DNA of 64,000 nt, taken from contig JAUPFP010000005.1 in NCBI GenBank assembly GCA_036925085.1, positions 9,554,498-9,618,497 on the forward strand. The letters run 5' to 3'. Within the stretch, counting starts at the first letter, position 1. Each line of letters opens with the position of its first letter. Below the pieces are notes generated by a model that was not told the DNA's origin, did not search any database, and worked only from the letters and a program-made list of their open reading frames with translations. The position numbers and the translations under genes are program-made. This DNA comes from Brachycybe producta. Its lineage: Eukaryota; Arthropoda; Diplopoda; Playtdesmida; Andrognathidae. Positions 53,471 to 64,000 of the stretch are shown here, one piece after another.

Positions 53471-56400
53471 GTAAGTAATTACTTTTTTCTATCTTCGATC
53501 AGTGATCACTAAGACGGACCTTAGCACGCAGAGAAGACATTGCAATCATATTTCAAACACAGCCTTCGACTTAATTTTGCATTCGAAAAAAGAATCAAAA
53601 GTCGTCTGTGTGTCGCAACCCTAAGGCCAACGCTTTTATGCAAACAGAAATTCAAAAATGTGCAAATATACACTGAAATATGATATCTTAATGTGCCCCA
53701 AGGGGTTGAAACCAACATTGTGTGTTTTGTGCACTTAGTCCAAACTTTTGTCCTTAAAGATCTCTGAGTAATTTAAACAAAGATTTTAGCAAAGATTTTA
53801 TAAAAAAATTTAGCAAAGATTTTAGCAAAAGATTTTAGCAAAAGATTTTAGCAAAAGATTTTAGCAAAATATTTTAGCAAAAGATTTTAGCAAAAGATTT
53901 TAGCAAAATATTTTAGCAAAAGATTTTAGCAAAATATTTTAGCAAAAGATTTTAGCAAAATATTTTAGCAAAATATTTTAGCAAAATATTTTAGCAAAAG
54001 ATTTTAGCAAAATATTTTAGCAAAATATTTTAGCAAAAGATTTTAGCAAAATATTTTAGCAAACGATTTTAGCAAACGATTTTAGCAAAAGATTTTAGCA
54101 AAAGATTTTAGCAAAAGATTTTAGCAAAAGATTTTAGCAAAAGATTTTAGCAAAAGATTTTAGCAAAAGATTTTAGCAAAAGATTTTAGCAAAGATTTGT
54201 TAAATGGACGTCATTTTTTTTTCGAAAGCACCTTTAACAAGAAAGATTTCAAGTTTGTTAGACACAAATAGGTAGGTGAATACGTTCGTAGTTTAAAAGT
54301 ATTTTCAGGACAGTATTTTCGAAAATAAACCTTTTATGGCAACTGGGAAATTATCTCAAACTACATGTTGACGGTTTGCATGAAATTAAAATTTGAACGA
54401 TTTTAAAAATCGACATAAAAAGTAGGCCTATATTCTGAAAAAAAAATCATCATGAAGACATTTTAAGGTGGTTTTTAAAGCAATAAACGCCAATCAGTCT
54501 CTCATTTAAGTGTCAAATGAAGAGAAACTTGAAATTGTTTTAGAAACTAGAAGGGTAGCTCAATCACTGAAGCATATTTTCATGTTGATATGTTTTAAAA
54601 TAGTCTCTTTATAGTCATTTTGAAAACGACCCAACAATATTTTTTAATTTTAATTTATTTTGAAGGATATTAACATGAAAACACTAAGATTCATCTACCT
54701 TTCTAGTTTCTAACACACTTTCAATTTCTCCACAGTGTTGCTTTTCTGCAACGCAGAATGAATAACATGAATTCGAAAATCAGCTTTTCATAAAACATCT
54801 TCAGCACATTCACCTCCTATTCTACTTTCTAAGAAATTTCGAATTTTTTTGTTTAAAGTTGCTTTAAAAAAAAGTTTACATTCACTTTAATCACCTTAAA
54901 AATTGTAGTCATCATCTTCCTAACTTTGTAATAATTTACAACTTTAAAACTCTTAGAAAATTGTTTATTATGTTTTTAATAGGGAAGTTTCCTATTAGAA
55001 AAAAAAACTTCAAAAAATTCGTTTCTTTCTCTTTCATTATAATCACTATGCTGTGTAAGTATGATTAAAGTTATGCTTCCTTATGGGGGAATTATTGTGG
55101 GCTTTTTTCATTGAGAATTAAGAGATGATGTTTTTGAGGCAACTGTCCGACCTTATTTTCAAATTTTAAGTCAAGTACACGACTTCTAGCTTTTGTTTGT
55201 AAAGTGCAAGCTATAAATTATCTCAAAATACTTTTTTTTAAAAAAACCGTTTTAGAGTTTCTTTTCTTTTAAGAAATAATTCAGGTTTTTTGTGCGTTCA
55301 TTGAGCCCTTTTACAATTTCTTTTGTTATTAAGTTTTGTAAAAAAAAAAGGTAGCGATTAAAGATATATGGACACTAGAATTAAGATAATGATAAGCTGG
55401 TAACAAAAAAAGGTCAATTAATTTATTTGAAATCAAGGCTAATAATATTGGATTGAAAAAAAAATGTTTCAAGGAAAAATATTTCTATAATCGATTTAAA
55501 ATTTCGAATGTCTGCCTCTACTTGATGAAAATTATTAAACTGTAAAAATTTCAGCTGGAGAAAAATGTCAGTTTACTAGTTGCTATTGCTAGTTGCTATT
55601 AAGAGGAAAAATAAATTGCTATGACAGTACAAACGTGGTTCCTCTATTCACTATAATGGTTTGCATTTTTATGTTAGGTGAACGGAAATGGAAAAACCCC
55701 TATCGTCCTACCACTTTAACTAAAGCAAAAATTGCCATTTCTTCTCAATATTAACATTGAAATGGTGTTGTATTGATGAAAATCTATAGTTACATCTAAT
55801 TAAAAATACATTGCATTAACTGAAAGGATGAATAATTGAAGAAAATGCTAAACAAAGAGACCCTTAAAAGTTGAAAAAAATTCAACTATATTTAGTTGAA
55901 TAATTTCAAGTTTACTTTAAAGCTAATTTTTGGGCGATCATTTTTTTTTAGTTTAAAAGTCATTTTCACCCTCATTTTTTCTTCAAGTGGAAACAGAGCC
56001 TAAAACACACAAATACTTAATAACATTTCCAAATTCTATTTGAAAATTATGAATGTAATATTGATTTTTAAATGCTAAGTAGTAGTAGAATTAAATAGTT
56101 AGAACTACTTTTAATGACCTAAATTGTAATTAACTACTGTTTAGAAAGAAAGAAAAACAAGCATAAAATGAAATAATGATGCATCATTGAATGCATGACT
56201 TTTACACACACAAAAAAAAAGCCAAAGTGAAAATAATTTGTGTTCATTGGAGTGTTTTTTGTGGGTTCTCTTCTTTTCTAAATACATATAAAAGTTACCT
56301 TGTTTGAAAGTGTGCCAACAACTTGAATATTCATATAACCATAAAAATATACCTAAAGATGTTTTCTCTATAGAAGTGACATAAGAGAAAAGAAAAACAT

Positions 56401-59400
56401 TCTTTCCGCTTCCCTAATTCATCATAATGAATTCTTAAATAGTTTTTATGAATGTGTTTTGATTGTCTTATCAGGTCACTCATTTGTTAATTCATTAATT
56501 CTTTTCGTTTGTTTTTGTTTTAATTTAAAAGTATTCCATCATCATCATCTTCTCATCCTCCTTTGGTTGGAAGTGACGCTAAAACATGTGACCCAAACAT
56601 CTGTCAATTGCCAAATTGTTTCTGTGGAGGAAATAAACTCACTCCAGGTAAGAAAAAATGTGAACAATGTTGCGATACAAATAGGTTGCACTTCAGGAAT
56701 TCAATGTAAGAGCAATGAATTGCAATTACTGAAGTTTAGTATCTTGCTAATTACTAATTAGTGCTCTATTGGGCTGTTAAGTAGTAGGTGTTACTTTAGA
56801 CCTCATTAATTTCTATTCATTTCTGAAGTGATTGAAGAGTCAGGGGAAAATCATACATGCTGAAAAATCACCAGAAAATAGAATTGGAAATAAAAAAAAA
56901 ATGTTTTATGTCCCTCTGCACTCAAAGATATATGGCGCATATAGTAAATTCCTTACAAAGGGAAATTCAGTGGGATTTTATTCACCGTGTGTCATTCTTC
57001 CTTTAGATCCAAATTCAAGAAGAACACTAAGCTCAAAAACCCTGTTCTATTTTGTATACTTTTCTATTTTGTAAGTAAAAAAATATTATTCGGAGAGTTC
57101 AAGTGCTAAGCTTCCTTACTGAATTTGGTACTTAATGTATAAATACATATATATATTTCTTGTTACTTTAGAGTGGAATGCTTCGGGTGAATTGGAGAAC
57201 TCCTAGGATTATTGCATTGGTATTACCATTGTAGAAGAGTTTTAGCTTGTTAACCATAGCTTGCAGAACACAAACGACCAATTAAGCTGCGTTACCCATG
57301 AAGTATTTTAATTAAACGTTCAAGTACAATCATTCAAAGTATACTCATCTGCTGCTCGTAGTAATTATTTTACTTTTTTCACACAATTTACTACTAGAGA
57401 GGATGGAGGCAATATCAAACAAACTACCTCATAATTTCAAAAGATTCCTGAAAAATTGCTTAGGGTTTTCAAATGCACCTTTGGTGTGATATTGCTTTTG
57501 TAAAGCAATAAACAGAGTAGTCTGGACCTTCTCAAATAATGTAGGGAGAGTACTCCAGAGTTAGTTTCTTGAAGGCTGAAGCAGTGCATTGAATTTTTTT
57601 TAATAATGCCCCAAAAAAGCAAAATAAATGTAAAAAAATTGAGTGTTTGAAGAAAATTATGTTTGCAACATTGGTAAAAAAAAATCTTCAATTATATCGC
57701 AATTTATACTTTTGGATCCTAGTAGCTGCCACTGCACAATGGCACATTATATCCACGGGAAAAAGCACCTTGGGGATCACTTTTTTTTTAAAAAAAAAAT
57801 AAATGTCAGGCTGCACCTAGTTTTTTTTCTGTTTAACTAGTTAAAATGAAGAACTATTTTCTTGCCCTATATATGGCCCTTGAGATCAGTTTTTTCTTAT
57901 GTTTTATGACCTTAGGCGTTTCATAATCTCTTCTTAAGATTTTCTAGTCCTATTCTTATTGTTTGAAGTCATTTTTTTAAAAAATGAGGCTGAAGAAAAT
58001 AATTCCCGTTTTTTGTTATTTTATAAATAATTTCCCTGTATTTATTTCTTTCTTTTTAATGAAAAAGATAAAACAAAATTTCAGAGTGAAGACAAAAAAC
58101 GTTTTTTATCTTTATACTGAAACAATGCAAAAAAAAAAAACTTTTATTTGAGAAAATACAAAAAAATCACACACACACACACCAAGTTAATTATTTAATA
58201 TTATGTTCATAGTTTCTATTTATGGAATCATAATAAAGAATTTCCTGATAATTTGGACTTATTTATCAAAAGTAGAACATACACATTTTCTATGTACAGA
58301 TATCTTTGTTTTTAAATACAATATAAAAGTGGTCCAGTTACAATTTTGTTCTTTAAAGTTCATAGGGTCATTGCAAATGTGTTTTTTATGCAAAAAAAAA
58401 AGTGTTGTATATATGAAAACAAGATAAAAGACAAGTGTCTGGTCTTTATAAAAAATTCTTGAAAAGAGAAATGAAATTAAAACTATAATATGTGTCTATA
58501 TTATTAATGGTGATTGACACACCCAAAAAGAAAATCTTGTTCCTTTTCAATGTGAACATTAATAACATTCTAGTTCAACATTGATTGATGACTTTGTATC
58601 AACTTGTGTCTGATAATTTTTTTTCTCTCCAAAATCTTTTGCTATTTTTTTTAATCTTCTTGTTATTGTTGAAAGTAATAATGGTATGGTATCTTTTAAA
58701 ATATAACTTCAGGGGGGAAAATAACTATTTTTACTCAAGTAAATTGACTGTGTAATGAAATAAGAATCTTGTTTTTGAAAGTGAGTTTGAGGTGTGTTTG
58801 TGTGTCAATCATTAATATTATAAGCCAACTCTGCATAAAAGCCTAAATTGAAGAAACGTGCGCCCAAATAAGCTTTGAGAATTAAATGTAACGAACGCCG
58901 CCACATTGCCACATTCAGGCCCGGACTGGCCCGGCCGGCTGACCGGCGATCGCCGGTCAATTGGGGGCCAAAAGAAAATGGGGGCCAAAATAAATAAATT
59001 AAAACAATGGGGCCAACACAATTTCATAGCCGGTGGGGCCAACCACTAGCCAGTCCGGCCCTGGCCACATTGGTGGTACTGATTTAACGCCAAATTTAAG
59101 AAGCGCCAAATTTAAGAACCACAACCGCCATATTTAACAGTATTGAGAAATAATAGTAATTTGCCAAAAGTAATGAATTACTGTAATTAAATTACATTTT
59201 CAAGTAATTAGTAATTCCACCACATTACATTATAATTTGTAATTGCAATTGATTACTTTTTCTAAAGGAAAATGTAAGTACTCTTTAAAAAAAAGTTGTT
59301 GAAGAGTTTCAAAATTTATTTGAAACTAGTAAAGTTAATTAAAATGCATAAACCATTTTTCGATTATATCTTTAAAAATAAACTTTTAATGATTATTTCA

Positions 59401-60640
59401 AAAAGGTGACGAATTACGTTTATTGATGACTGAATTAAATTGAAGGCAGTTTCTGCATCGTTTTTTTACTTTTTTGTTTGAAATAAATTCTGAAATTTTT
59501 TCATTTATTTTAAACGTTATCAATTAAATAATTTTTTTTTTCATTTTGTTGTCATAGGTAATCTTGATCCTTCCGAAATACCACAAATGGTTCTTCTAAC
59601 TTTCGACGACTCAGTTAACGAAATAAATTATCAATTCTACTCTTCACTGTTATCGAATGGTCGAAAAAATCCAAACGGATGTCCAATTTTGGGCACATTC
59701 TATGTTTCACACGAATGGACGGATTATGCAAAAATTCAAACCCTTTATTCTCAAGGACACGAAATGGCATCTCACTCCATTACGTTAGTATATATATATA
59801 TATTTTTTTTATTATTTACCCAAATGGAATTTTTTTCTTCAAAATTTAAAATTTATAAATTCCAGGCACAGTGACGGTGCACCATTCACTGAAGATCGTT
59901 GGTTGAAAGAAATTTATGGACAAAAGAGAATTTTGAGTGCCCTTGGTGGAGTGAATGTGGGTGACGTTCGTGGGATGAGAGCACCGTTCTTACAAGGAGG
60001 TGGCAATAAACAATTTGCCATGTTGCACGAAACCAACTTCACCTACGATTCTTCAATACCTTCTCACGTTAATAAACCACCAACGTGGCCTTACACTCTG
60101 GATTACAGAATGCCTCACGAATGTGGAATTCCACCTTGTCCAACTAAGTCATATCCCGGTGTATGGGAAGTACCAATGGTCATGTGGGAAGATCTTAAGG
60201 GCGGACATTGTGCCATGGCAGACGCTTGTCAGAATCCGACGGACGAACGAGGTGTTTATGACATGTTGGTCAAGAACTTCAAGCGCCACTACACTTCGAA
60301 TAGAGCACCTTTCGGCATGTTTTATCATTATGCTTGGTTTACCCACGATCATCAACGTGAAGGTTTTATGGCGTTTTTGGATGCCATTCTGCAATTACCT
60401 GACGTCTACCTCGTCACGAATTCGCAGATGATTCAATGGATGCAAAATCCGACTCCACTATCAAGGATTTCGGATTTTGCACCATGGAAATGCACGAATG
60501 CTAACACTGGATCATGTACGAAACCTAAACGTTGTTCGTATCGTTTTAAAGGTGACGAGAGACAATTTCCCACTTGTCAGCCATGTCCGGATAAATTTCC
60601 TTGGTTAGAAACATACAACAGTCTGCAGGTTATCAGATAA
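50643..60640 (+). CDS. gene 2: secreted chitin-deacetylase-like protein with polyQ and Pro/Thr repeat region
   Basis: This CE4 deacetylase is a paralogue of gene 1, predicted to act on extracellular chitin. Exons join as 50643-53470, 56532-56647, 59558-59783 and 59866-60640, in frame throughout, giving 1314 residues. Residues 1 to about 28 are a signal peptide (MKWLTTFMSSVLLIYSITLQ). Residues 29-942 are Gln/Pro/Ser/Thr-rich, with a 17-Gln run and about 17 units of an 11/12-residue repeat. The Cys motif (CDPNICQLPNCFCGGN) follows. The catalytic motifs are TFDD (D998, D999), HSITH (H1054, H1058), RAPF (R1095) and FYHYAWF. Splice phases match gene 1 at every shared junction. The introns equivalent to gene 1 introns 1 and 5 are absent. 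The last intron is only 82 bp with a GTTAGT donor. It is probably a mature secreted matrix or cuticle enzyme. Confidence 0.88.
51048..51098 (+). repeat. polyglutamine codon run (17 Gln)
   Basis: Mixed CAG and CAA codons encode 17 consecutive Gln. The mix of codons should slow slippage compared with a pure CAG tract. Confidence 0.9.
52460..53025 (+). repeat. coding tandem repeat, 36-bp and 33-bp units
   Basis: Units of RPRPTELPPPVF (12 residues) are followed by units of PSTPLRPRPTE type and LRLQPTELSTS (11 residues), about 17 in all. Both registers keep the frame. The Pro/Thr/Ser content suggests a stiff, O-glycosylated linker. Confidence 0.85.
53515..53625. repeat. foldback family B, diverged copy
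   Basis: CCTTCGACTTAATTTTGCAT and AAAAGTCGTCTGTGTGTCGC match one arm of the family. The opposite arm is poorly preserved. It lies just after the exon 1 donor of gene 2. Confidence 0.4.
53778..54196 (+). repeat. 13-bp minisatellite, about 32 copies
   Basis: The unit is GATTTTAGCAAAA. Variants replace G by T (AAATATTTT) or the flanking base by C (AACGATTTT), and the last nine or so units are a homogenised block. It lies in gene 2 intron 1. Confidence 0.9.
54515..54798. repeat. foldback family A, full copy in gene 2 intron 1
   Basis: The left arm has TTTTAGAAACTAGAAGGGTA and AGCTCAATCACTGAAG. The right arm has CTACCTTTCTAGTTTCTAAC and ends GAAAATCAGCTTTTCATAA. This is one of the best-preserved copies. 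Confidence 0.7.
56532..56647 (+). CDS. gene 2 exon 2 (Cys motif)
   Basis: One leading base completes the split codon. The exon encodes a Ser-rich start and then TCDPNICQLPNCFCGGNKLT PG, the equivalent of gene 1 exon 3. The acceptor AAAAG is weak, but the phase and the Cys motif fix it. It leaves one base at GTAAGA. Confidence 0.88.
56648..59557 (+). other. gene 2 intron 2
   Basis: AT-rich intron of 2.9 kb in the same position and phase as gene 1 intron 3. It contains the hAT-like MITE at 58916-59063 and TAATTAC-rich sequence at 59150-59260. No further exon was seen. Confidence 0.75.
58916..59063. mobile_element. 148-bp hAT-like MITE with 8-bp target duplication
   Basis: The terminal inverted repeats CAGGCCCGGACTGGC (left) and GCCAGTCCGGCCCTG (right) match at 14 of 15 positions. 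The element is flanked on both sides by GCCACATT (58908-58915 and 59064-59071). An 8-bp duplication and CAGG tips are the signature of the hAT superfamily. The interior is GC-rich with GGGGGCCAAAA units and has no transposase. The perfect duplication suggests a fairly recent insertion. Confidence 0.8.
59558..59783 (+). CDS. gene 2 exon 3 (CE4 motif 1 and first His)
   Basis: It encodes GNLDPSEIPQMVLLTFDDSV and on to GHEMASHSI, 226 bases like gene 1 exon 4. The donor is GTTAGT, less common than GTAAGT; the reading frame across the 82-bp intron supports it. Confidence 0.93.
59866..60640 (+). CDS. gene 2 exon 4 (rest of CE4 domain, stop)
   Basis: It completes HSITH and carries RGMRAPFLQGG, NFTYDSS, NRAPFGMFYHYAWF and a Cys-rich tail similar to gene 1. 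The stop TAA is at 60638-60640. Gene 1 has an extra intron after the IPMV stretch, where gene 2 reads straight on into MWEDLKGG. Confidence 0.95.
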
Positions 60641-60719
60641 TTTCAGGTAAAATGTATAGTAAAGTGTAAGTATGTGGTTAAGCGTTGTAGCCTTATCAGT
60701 AAGGACAAAACTTACATGC

Positions 60720-61160
60720 AGATAAAAATTCAAAATTGTGCAAGTTGTTTTTAGAAATTATGCATCTTATGCAAATAAAAAAAATCCCTAAAAATGTAAA
60801 ATATGAAAGAAAATTGTTCGTTTTATGTAAATAAGAAATCAATATTATATAGCAAAAGCACAATTAATTAAATATCAGCTATTAATAGCTTCCATAATCT
60901 TAATGAATAAAAAATACATAATCAAGAATGATTTGCTTTAAAAAAAAATTCTTTATAGAATTTTTTTCTCACCAAAAAAGTGTATTTTTTCAAGAAATAA
61001 GTGAATAATTCATGCACATTTCTAAAATAAATATAAGCCATTTGTGCATTTTTATTTTGTATTAAACTGATTATGATTGGACCGATGACAGTCATAGTAT
61101 ATCCAAAAGGGAATTGGACCGTGATTGTGCATTTTATGCAAACTTTTGGCTTTACTTATC
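60720..61160 (+). repeat. dispersed AT-rich repeat rich in ATGCAAAT-like words, copy 2
   Basis: The order of blocks is the same as at 2520-3650 but without the telomere-repeat insertion. It ends with CATTTTATGCAAACTTTTGG. Confidence 0.45.
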
Positions 61161-62023
61161 AGTTATCATATATGAGGGCTTCTTTGTAATTCTGTATGTC
61201 ACTATGGTGTTTCTCTAAAGAGTAATTAGCATTTCTATATACATATATGGGATCTTCGAAATATTTCGAATATGTTGTGAAGAGAAAATTGAATTTTTTT
61301 TTAAATGTGCATTTTTAATGTTTTTATTGCATGTGAACCAGCTATAGCTAATTATTAATTATGTACCACCACAAGTTGTGTTTTTGTTGTCAACTTATCA
61401 AAAAAAAAAATAGTAGGTCGATTTATAATGACACGCAATGTCCAAGTAAACTTCTCATAAAAAAGATGGTTACTCTATTTTTTTGTCTTCTGTCCATTGT
61501 AACTAATAATGTTCACTAGATTGCATTTATTTAATAATATGATGTAAACTACAATCATCTTTTTAAAAGCTTCTTAGAAATGAAAAGATAATTAGCATTG
61601 AATGCAAATTATTTCTTTTCTAAGATGTTTATTAGAAATTAGAATTAATTGTAATTATTTCAAAACGAGTATTGTTTTTATTATGTATTTCAATGTAAGA
61701 ATATGGAATAATTAAATAAAGACTAAACTTGTATTTATAAATTGTTACCTAAAGTAGTTATTTCAATGTTTTTTTGCATGTTATGTTTTTTTTTTATTAA
61801 GATTAAAATCAAATATTATTTTTTTTATTAATATAAAGCCACTTTTTTATTATAACCATATTATAAACAAAATTCTGCACATTTCTTTAAAAGAAATGTA
61901 TGAACTTTTTAGATTTGTATGTCATAATTTTATCATAGATTATTTAGGAAATTAAGAATATCTGAAAATTAAGAGTATTTGGATAAAATATTGAATTCTT
62001 TAGAAAAGTTTATTTTAAAATGA

Positions 62024-62305
62024 TTTATGAACAGCTGATTTTCTGATTATTCTGTCTTTTAGAAGTGTCTTTGAAAAATGTTTTAGAAACTAGAAAGGGT
62101 ATTTCCATGTTAATGTCTTTCAAAGTCTTTATAGCAAAAATTAAAAAAAATATCGTCTGCTTAAAATTGGGTTATTTTCAAACTCACTTAAAAATGCTGT
62201 TTTGAAAGATATATATCAACATGAAAATAGATCTACCCTTAGTGATTGAGCTACCCTTCTAGTTTCTAAAACACTTCTATCTTCTTTCAATTTAGCTCTT
62301 TTGAG
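62024..62305. repeat. foldback family A, copy with well-kept outer arm
   Basis: The left arm starts TTTATGAACAGCTGATTTTC and continues to TTTTAGAAACTAGAAAGGGT. The right arm has GATTGAGCTACCCTTCTAGT and TTCTAAAACACTTC. It helped define the family ends. Confidence 0.65.
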
Positions 62306-63202
62306 GGGCGTTTACACTTTTAAATTACCTTGATTTTTCTGTTTTCTTTATTTGTGGTTTTAAAGGTGATTGAGTCATAAAGTGACTGAGATTTTTTTAA
62401 AGTGCGTAACCTGAAATGAATTATTTCATTGCTGGAGGATCTTTTTATGAAAGTGAAATATAATCCATATTGGACACTGTTTTATAGCTTAAAGTCTAAA
62501 TGAGTAATCACATTTTTGTTTAGATTGTTTGACGCTTATTGTCAAATAGATGTTAATAAGAGTAAAAATCTGTTTCTAGTTTTCTAGATATACTGTATAT
62601 ATGGATGGTATTGAAGGGCTGCTTCAATTTGAGATCAATATCACCATGGTGATGATGACATATTCCTCCGCTTTGAAACACAAAAGTGGACCAATCTATT
62701 CTCGAAAAAATAAAAGTAAAAAAAAAAGCTCGGAAGAGGATCCGTGCTGCTATTTTTTGTCAAAAGTTCCATTTATAGATATTATTTTAGTAACATTTGA
62801 TGTGGTCAGCACTTGATGGTCAAATATCTGAATTACAGCTTGCATTGGGATTGTGTGTTGCACTTTTTTTGTTCTTCCTGATAATTCATTTTTCAAGTTG
62901 TCATTTTTATGATTAATTCCATAATTACTTAAAAAAAAAAACAGAAAAAACGACAAATCCAATCCAACTGGCACTGATTTACCATTAACTGATTTTGTTA
63001 TAAATATTTAAAAATGCAATATCTTTCAACAAGAGAATCTTATTTGAAAATATTATACAATGGAATATTATTATTTTTGTAAATTTTAATAATGATTTTA
63101 TTAATATGCAAAAGGGGTGAGTTTTTTAAAAAAACCTTATTCATATAAAAATCTTGTTTTTTGTGGGGTTTAATTATGCAAATTTTTGTTTTAATTTTAT
63201 AG

Positions 63203-63379
63203 ATGGGATGCTGTAGTAGTAATTCTCCACCTCCACGAATTCCAAGAAAAAATGGACTTAGTTGCCCGCCTCATCCCAACCAAGTGATATATTGGATTGT
63301 TTTAGTTTTCTACGAGGTTCTATACAATGGAGTGTTGGTACCATCTTTAATGAAACAATGGCAAATTCCAGCTTACATT
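63203..63379 (+). CDS. ZDHHC-like gene, first coding exon
   Basis: 59 codons from the ATG to a GTATCC donor. It contains the basic-aromatic RKNGLSCPPHP motif and the first membrane segment. The donor is non-consensus; GTTTGT a few bases later would not keep the frame with the next exon. Confidence 0.75.
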
Positions 63380-64000
63380 GTATCCTTTTGTTTGTTTAAT
63401 TAAAATGGGATTTTTTTTCCCATATTGTAACAAGATAAAAAGGGGCATATCATAAAGTTTACTTGTCGTGGTTTTTCTTATTGCTGACGTTATGAATCTT
63501 GACTTTTATTATTATTATTAATAAAGATTTTAAGTGTGGCCTTTGTGTTGCATCTTATTGCTCACATTCAAGTTCTAGTCATCAATCCGGCCAACGATGT
63601 TCTCATTCAAAATTGGCCAGAAATTCAACCGGAATTTGACAAAGAGAGACATCGACATGTGGTCGAAGACCAACATTGTAATATCTGCCAGATACCCGTG
63701 TGAGTTTTAGAACGTTTTTTTTGGAAAGTATCTCAATCTGAAATTCAAGAAAAGAAACACATGACAATTGAACTTTTAATTTGATCTTTCCGAACATAGG
63801 AGGTTCCATCATACATTAGAAAAATATCCTGTTTAATGAAAATAAAAAACCGAATTTATGATATTAATTTACTATACTTTTTACTTTATGACTTCAATTG
63901 CACTTTTTAAGTACTGAAAAGTAACTTTATTGACTTTTGTACTAATTTAGTAATTACTTTGTTAAATTTTTTTTTTGAAGTAACTTCTGTTTTTATGTTA
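63203..64000 (+). CDS. ZDHHC1/11-like palmitoyltransferase, 5' part (runs off the window)
   Basis: Exons 63203-63379 and 63527-63699 join in phase 0 and encode RKNGLSCPPHPNQ, two membrane segments (about VIYWIVLVFYEVLYNGVLV and IILSVAFVLHLIAHIQVLV), NPANDV, and HVVEDQHCNICQIPV, the start of the Cys-rich domain. These match the N-terminal half of animal ZDHHC1/ZDHHC11, which transfer palmitate to cysteines of target proteins at internal membranes. The DHHC catalytic motif itself would lie beyond the window. The start MGCCSSN is a plausible site for lipid attachment. An acceptor (TTTTATAG) ends exactly at the ATG, so a 5' UTR exon lies upstream or the frame extends further. Confidence 0.85.
63527..63699 (+). 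CDS. ZDHHC-like gene, second coding exon
   Basis: It follows an AAAG acceptor, the only one nearby that keeps the ILSVAFVLHLIAHIQ frame. It covers the second membrane segment, the NPAND motif and the first His/Cys residues of the Cys-rich domain. It ends at a GTGAGT donor leaving two bases. Confidence 0.8.

Larger units (their letters stand above)
60641..63202. other. region between gene 2 and the ZDHHC-like gene
   Basis: No exon was recognised. An AATAAA at 60774-60779, 134 bases past the stop, could end the gene 2 transcript, and another occurs near 61714. The region also holds dispersed repeat copy 2 (60720-61160) and a foldback A copy (62024-62305). Confidence 0.5.

Noticed and set aside
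56459-56761. Frame with a hydrophobic N-terminus that might be an alternative first exon of gene 2
   Set aside because: It starts at a non-ATG codon, reads the Cys-motif exon in the wrong frame and has no donor.
1-64000. tRNA, rRNA or CRISPR features
   Set aside because: No tRNA T-arm plus acceptor pairing, ribosomal core sequence or regularly spaced repeat array was found by eye. The only tRNA-like match is the primer site of the LTR element.

Overview
The window is a strongly AT-rich, intron-rich animal locus. Three things point to an arthropod, probably a crustacean or another chelicerate/crustacean-grade group: two secreted chitin-deacetylase-like genes, a degraded interstitial stretch of the arthropod-type telomere repeat (TTAGG, seen as CCTAA on the given strand), and spliceosomal introns packed with short foldback elements. 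No taxon can be named from the sequence alone.

All host genes found are on the + strand. (1) Bases 2-103 may be the last coding exon of an upstream gene. (2) 104-7521 is intergenic and repeat-rich, with a MITE, a telomere-repeat foldback and a dispersed AT-rich repeat. (3) 7522-41207 is a chitin-deacetylase-like gene (gene 1). Six exons encode 1173 residues: signal peptide, about 770 residues of Pro/Gln/Ser-rich sequence, a short Cys motif and a CE4 deacetylase domain. A previously unlisted alternative first exon (35190-35320) with its own ATG, signal peptide and TATA-like box would give a 419-residue form without the low-complexity region. (4) Intron 1 of gene 1 (22.6 kb) carries a whole-looking Ty3/gypsy LTR element at 8433-19889. 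Its two 848-bp LTRs look identical by eye and it has a 4-bp target duplication, so it is a young insertion, in the same sense as the host gene. (5) 41208-50642 is intergenic with several foldbacks. (6) 50643-60640 is a second, paralogous chitin-deacetylase-like gene (gene 2): four exons, 1314 residues, a polyQ run and an 11/12-residue Pro/Thr repeat. (7) From 63203 to the end of the window are the first two exons of a ZDHHC1/11-like palmitoyltransferase.

Genes 1 and 2 are a tandem duplicate pair. Splice phases agree at every shared junction, the Cys motif and the CE4 catalytic motifs are conserved in both, and they differ by two introns (the 22.6-kb intron and intron 5 are absent from gene 2). 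Both products should be secreted and act on chitin in extracellular matrix or cuticle.

The most unusual signal is between the pol stop and the polypurine tract of the LTR element (about 18669-19025): a run of a dozen or so short hairpins with different stem sequences, most closed by a C:G pair and separated by T-rich linkers. The other main observations are the alternative first exon, a tRNA-Ala-type primer site inside gag codons with the gag start inside the LTR, a post-integrase extension of about 1050 residues, the telomere-repeat foldback, a hAT-like MITE with a perfect 8-bp target duplication, and several foldback families spread through the introns. Everything was read by eye; no database or folding software was used.
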